Shown piece by piece: positions 63,410-64,000 of a stretch of 64,000 bases of DNA. The DNA lies in the NCBI GenBank assembly GCA_031265875.1, contig JAISCA010000048.1:124001-188000 (forward strand), in the 5' to 3' direction. Within the stretch, counting starts at the first letter, position 1, and every line of letters starts with the position of its first letter. The DNA is from Propionibacteriaceae bacterium (lineage in GTDB: Bacteria > Actinomycetota > Actinomycetes > Propionibacteriales > Propionibacteriaceae). The notes under the pieces are model-generated. The model saw nothing but the letters and a program-made list of their open reading frames with translations. It was not told the origin of the DNA and made no database searches. Both the position numbers and the translations under genes were made by a program.

Positions 63410-64000
63410 TAGGCCGAGTTCGGCGGCCAGAATCAGAACCATGGCGTGCGACCACAACAGGGGCTTAGCCACCGGCCCCCATCTGGCCACCCACTCGGCC
63501 TGGTGGTCGGGGTGGAGCAGGTGGTGGTCGACCTGTTCGGGCAATAGCCCGTCGTCGTCGGCTTGGTCCAAGGCCCAGCCCAGCAGTTCATGGGCCCTGT
63601 CACGCCGCCCGGCCCGGGCTTGGTTCCAGCCCAGCAGACAGCTCAGCAGCGGCCATTGCCCGCCGCCGAAGAAGACGTCGGCGGCGAAACGATGCGTGCC
63701 CCAGTCGAAGCAGAGGTCGCTCTCGATCCGGGCCAGAGTGGCCTCGGCTGTCGCGCTGCCGGGGGCGACGACGCCGAAGGGGACGACGCAAGCGGCGGTC
63801 GAGGCGTCCACCGCCTCACTGCCGATCCATTTGGACAGATGCCCGGCGGCGGCCCTCCCCTCGCTCAAGATGGTGTGGCGGACGGTCGCCGCCGTCTGGG
63901 CGGCCCGTCGACGTTGGGTGGAGTCGAGCGCGGGCGAGGCGGCGGCGGCCATCAGCCCGGCGTAGATCGCGCCCAGGGTGGAGTTGTGGCGCTGTTCGAC
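63398..64000 (-). CDS. GH15 glucoamylase-like protein, 3' part (partial)
   Basis: The gene runs off the window; 200 C-terminal residues are seen, reading on through base 64000. The segment SEAVDASTAACVVPFGVVAP, then WGTHRFAADVFFGGGQWPLLSCLLGW, DDDGLLPEQVDHHLL (the likely catalytic-base Glu) and GPVAKPLLWSHAM is typical of bacterial GH15 enzymes that release glucose from maltose- or isomaltose-type glucans. The gene is 29 bp before the GH31 gene and probably heads its operon. A 16-bp tandem duplication covers its stop. Confidence 0.75.
   Translation of the reverse strand, partial: VEQRHNSTLGAIYAGLMAAAASPALDSTQRRRAAQTAATVRHTILSEGRAAAGHLSKWIGSEAVDASTAACVVPFGVVAPGSATAEATLARIESDLCFDWGTHRFAADVFFGGGQWPLLSCLLGWNQARAGRRDRAHELLGWALDQADDDGLLPEQVDHHLLHPDHQAEWVARWGPVAKPLLWSHAMVLILAAELGLTAE

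Overview
The window is high-G+C actinobacterial DNA. Several gene clusters keep the order known from mycobacteria and related Actinomycetes: lysA-hom-...-rho-rpmE-prfA-prmC-tsaC-wecA-atpI-atpBEFHAGDC-DUF2550, whiB1/pdtaS/bL37/rsrA/sigR/aroA/rsgA, and glgE-glgB/cnoX/mce/nucS. Methylmalonyl-CoA epimerase and a PduO-type adenosyltransferase suggest a B12-dependent propionyl/methylmalonyl-CoA route. The fused Kgd/OdhA, the GlgE route, NucS mismatch repair and a 24-residue bL37 also fit Actinomycetes. A Propionibacteriales-like host is my guess, not something I can prove.

Layout. 0-13.5 kb holds glycogen and glucan genes (glgE 3' end, glgB, pgm), a DUF362 protein, a CnoX-like thioredoxin/TPR protein, a lipoprotein, a 51-residue membrane protein, mce, a DivIVA-like coiled coil, nucS, an alpha/beta hydrolase, a lipoprotein cyclophilin, pduO and a membrane phosphoesterase. 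13.5-31.6 kb is one long minus-strand block: lysA, hom, thrH, rho, rpmE, prfA, prmC, tsaC, wecA, two AtpI-like proteins, the eight F1Fo ATP synthase genes and DUF2550. 31.7-44.9 kb holds tRNA-Arg(CCG), a membrane mannosyltransferase-like protein, a 169-bp foldback element, kgd, whiB1, pdtaS, bL37, rsrA-sigR, DoxX, aroA, rsgA and hisN. 44.9-49.8 kb is a complete oligopeptide-type ABC importer.

50.1-56.5 kb is the accessory part. It starts with the initiator tRNA gene, followed by a VapBC pair, a broken fic gene, an AbrB-PIN pair and then the Hen1-Pnkp RNA end-repair pair. PIN toxins cut RNA (initiator tRNA is a documented target of some VapCs) and Hen1/Pnkp seal cut RNA, so a joint ribotoxin/repair island is the most interesting hypothesis here. 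56.6-64 kb has a small DUF6191-like protein, an EamA exporter, a glycerol-1-phosphate dehydrogenase-like enzyme, a ThrE-type exporter behind a strong dyad, a GH31 enzyme and the 3' part of a GH15-like enzyme.

Two cross-cutting patterns stand out. Many genes start 6-8 nt after a TANNNT hexamer, so their mRNAs are probably leaderless. Many operon neighbours overlap as TGATG, ATGA or GTGA. No gene-free stretch exceeds 300 bases; the longest, 49828-50123, is described under the hairpin there. No rRNA, CRISPR array, complete insertion sequence, phage gene or recognisable riboswitch was seen.
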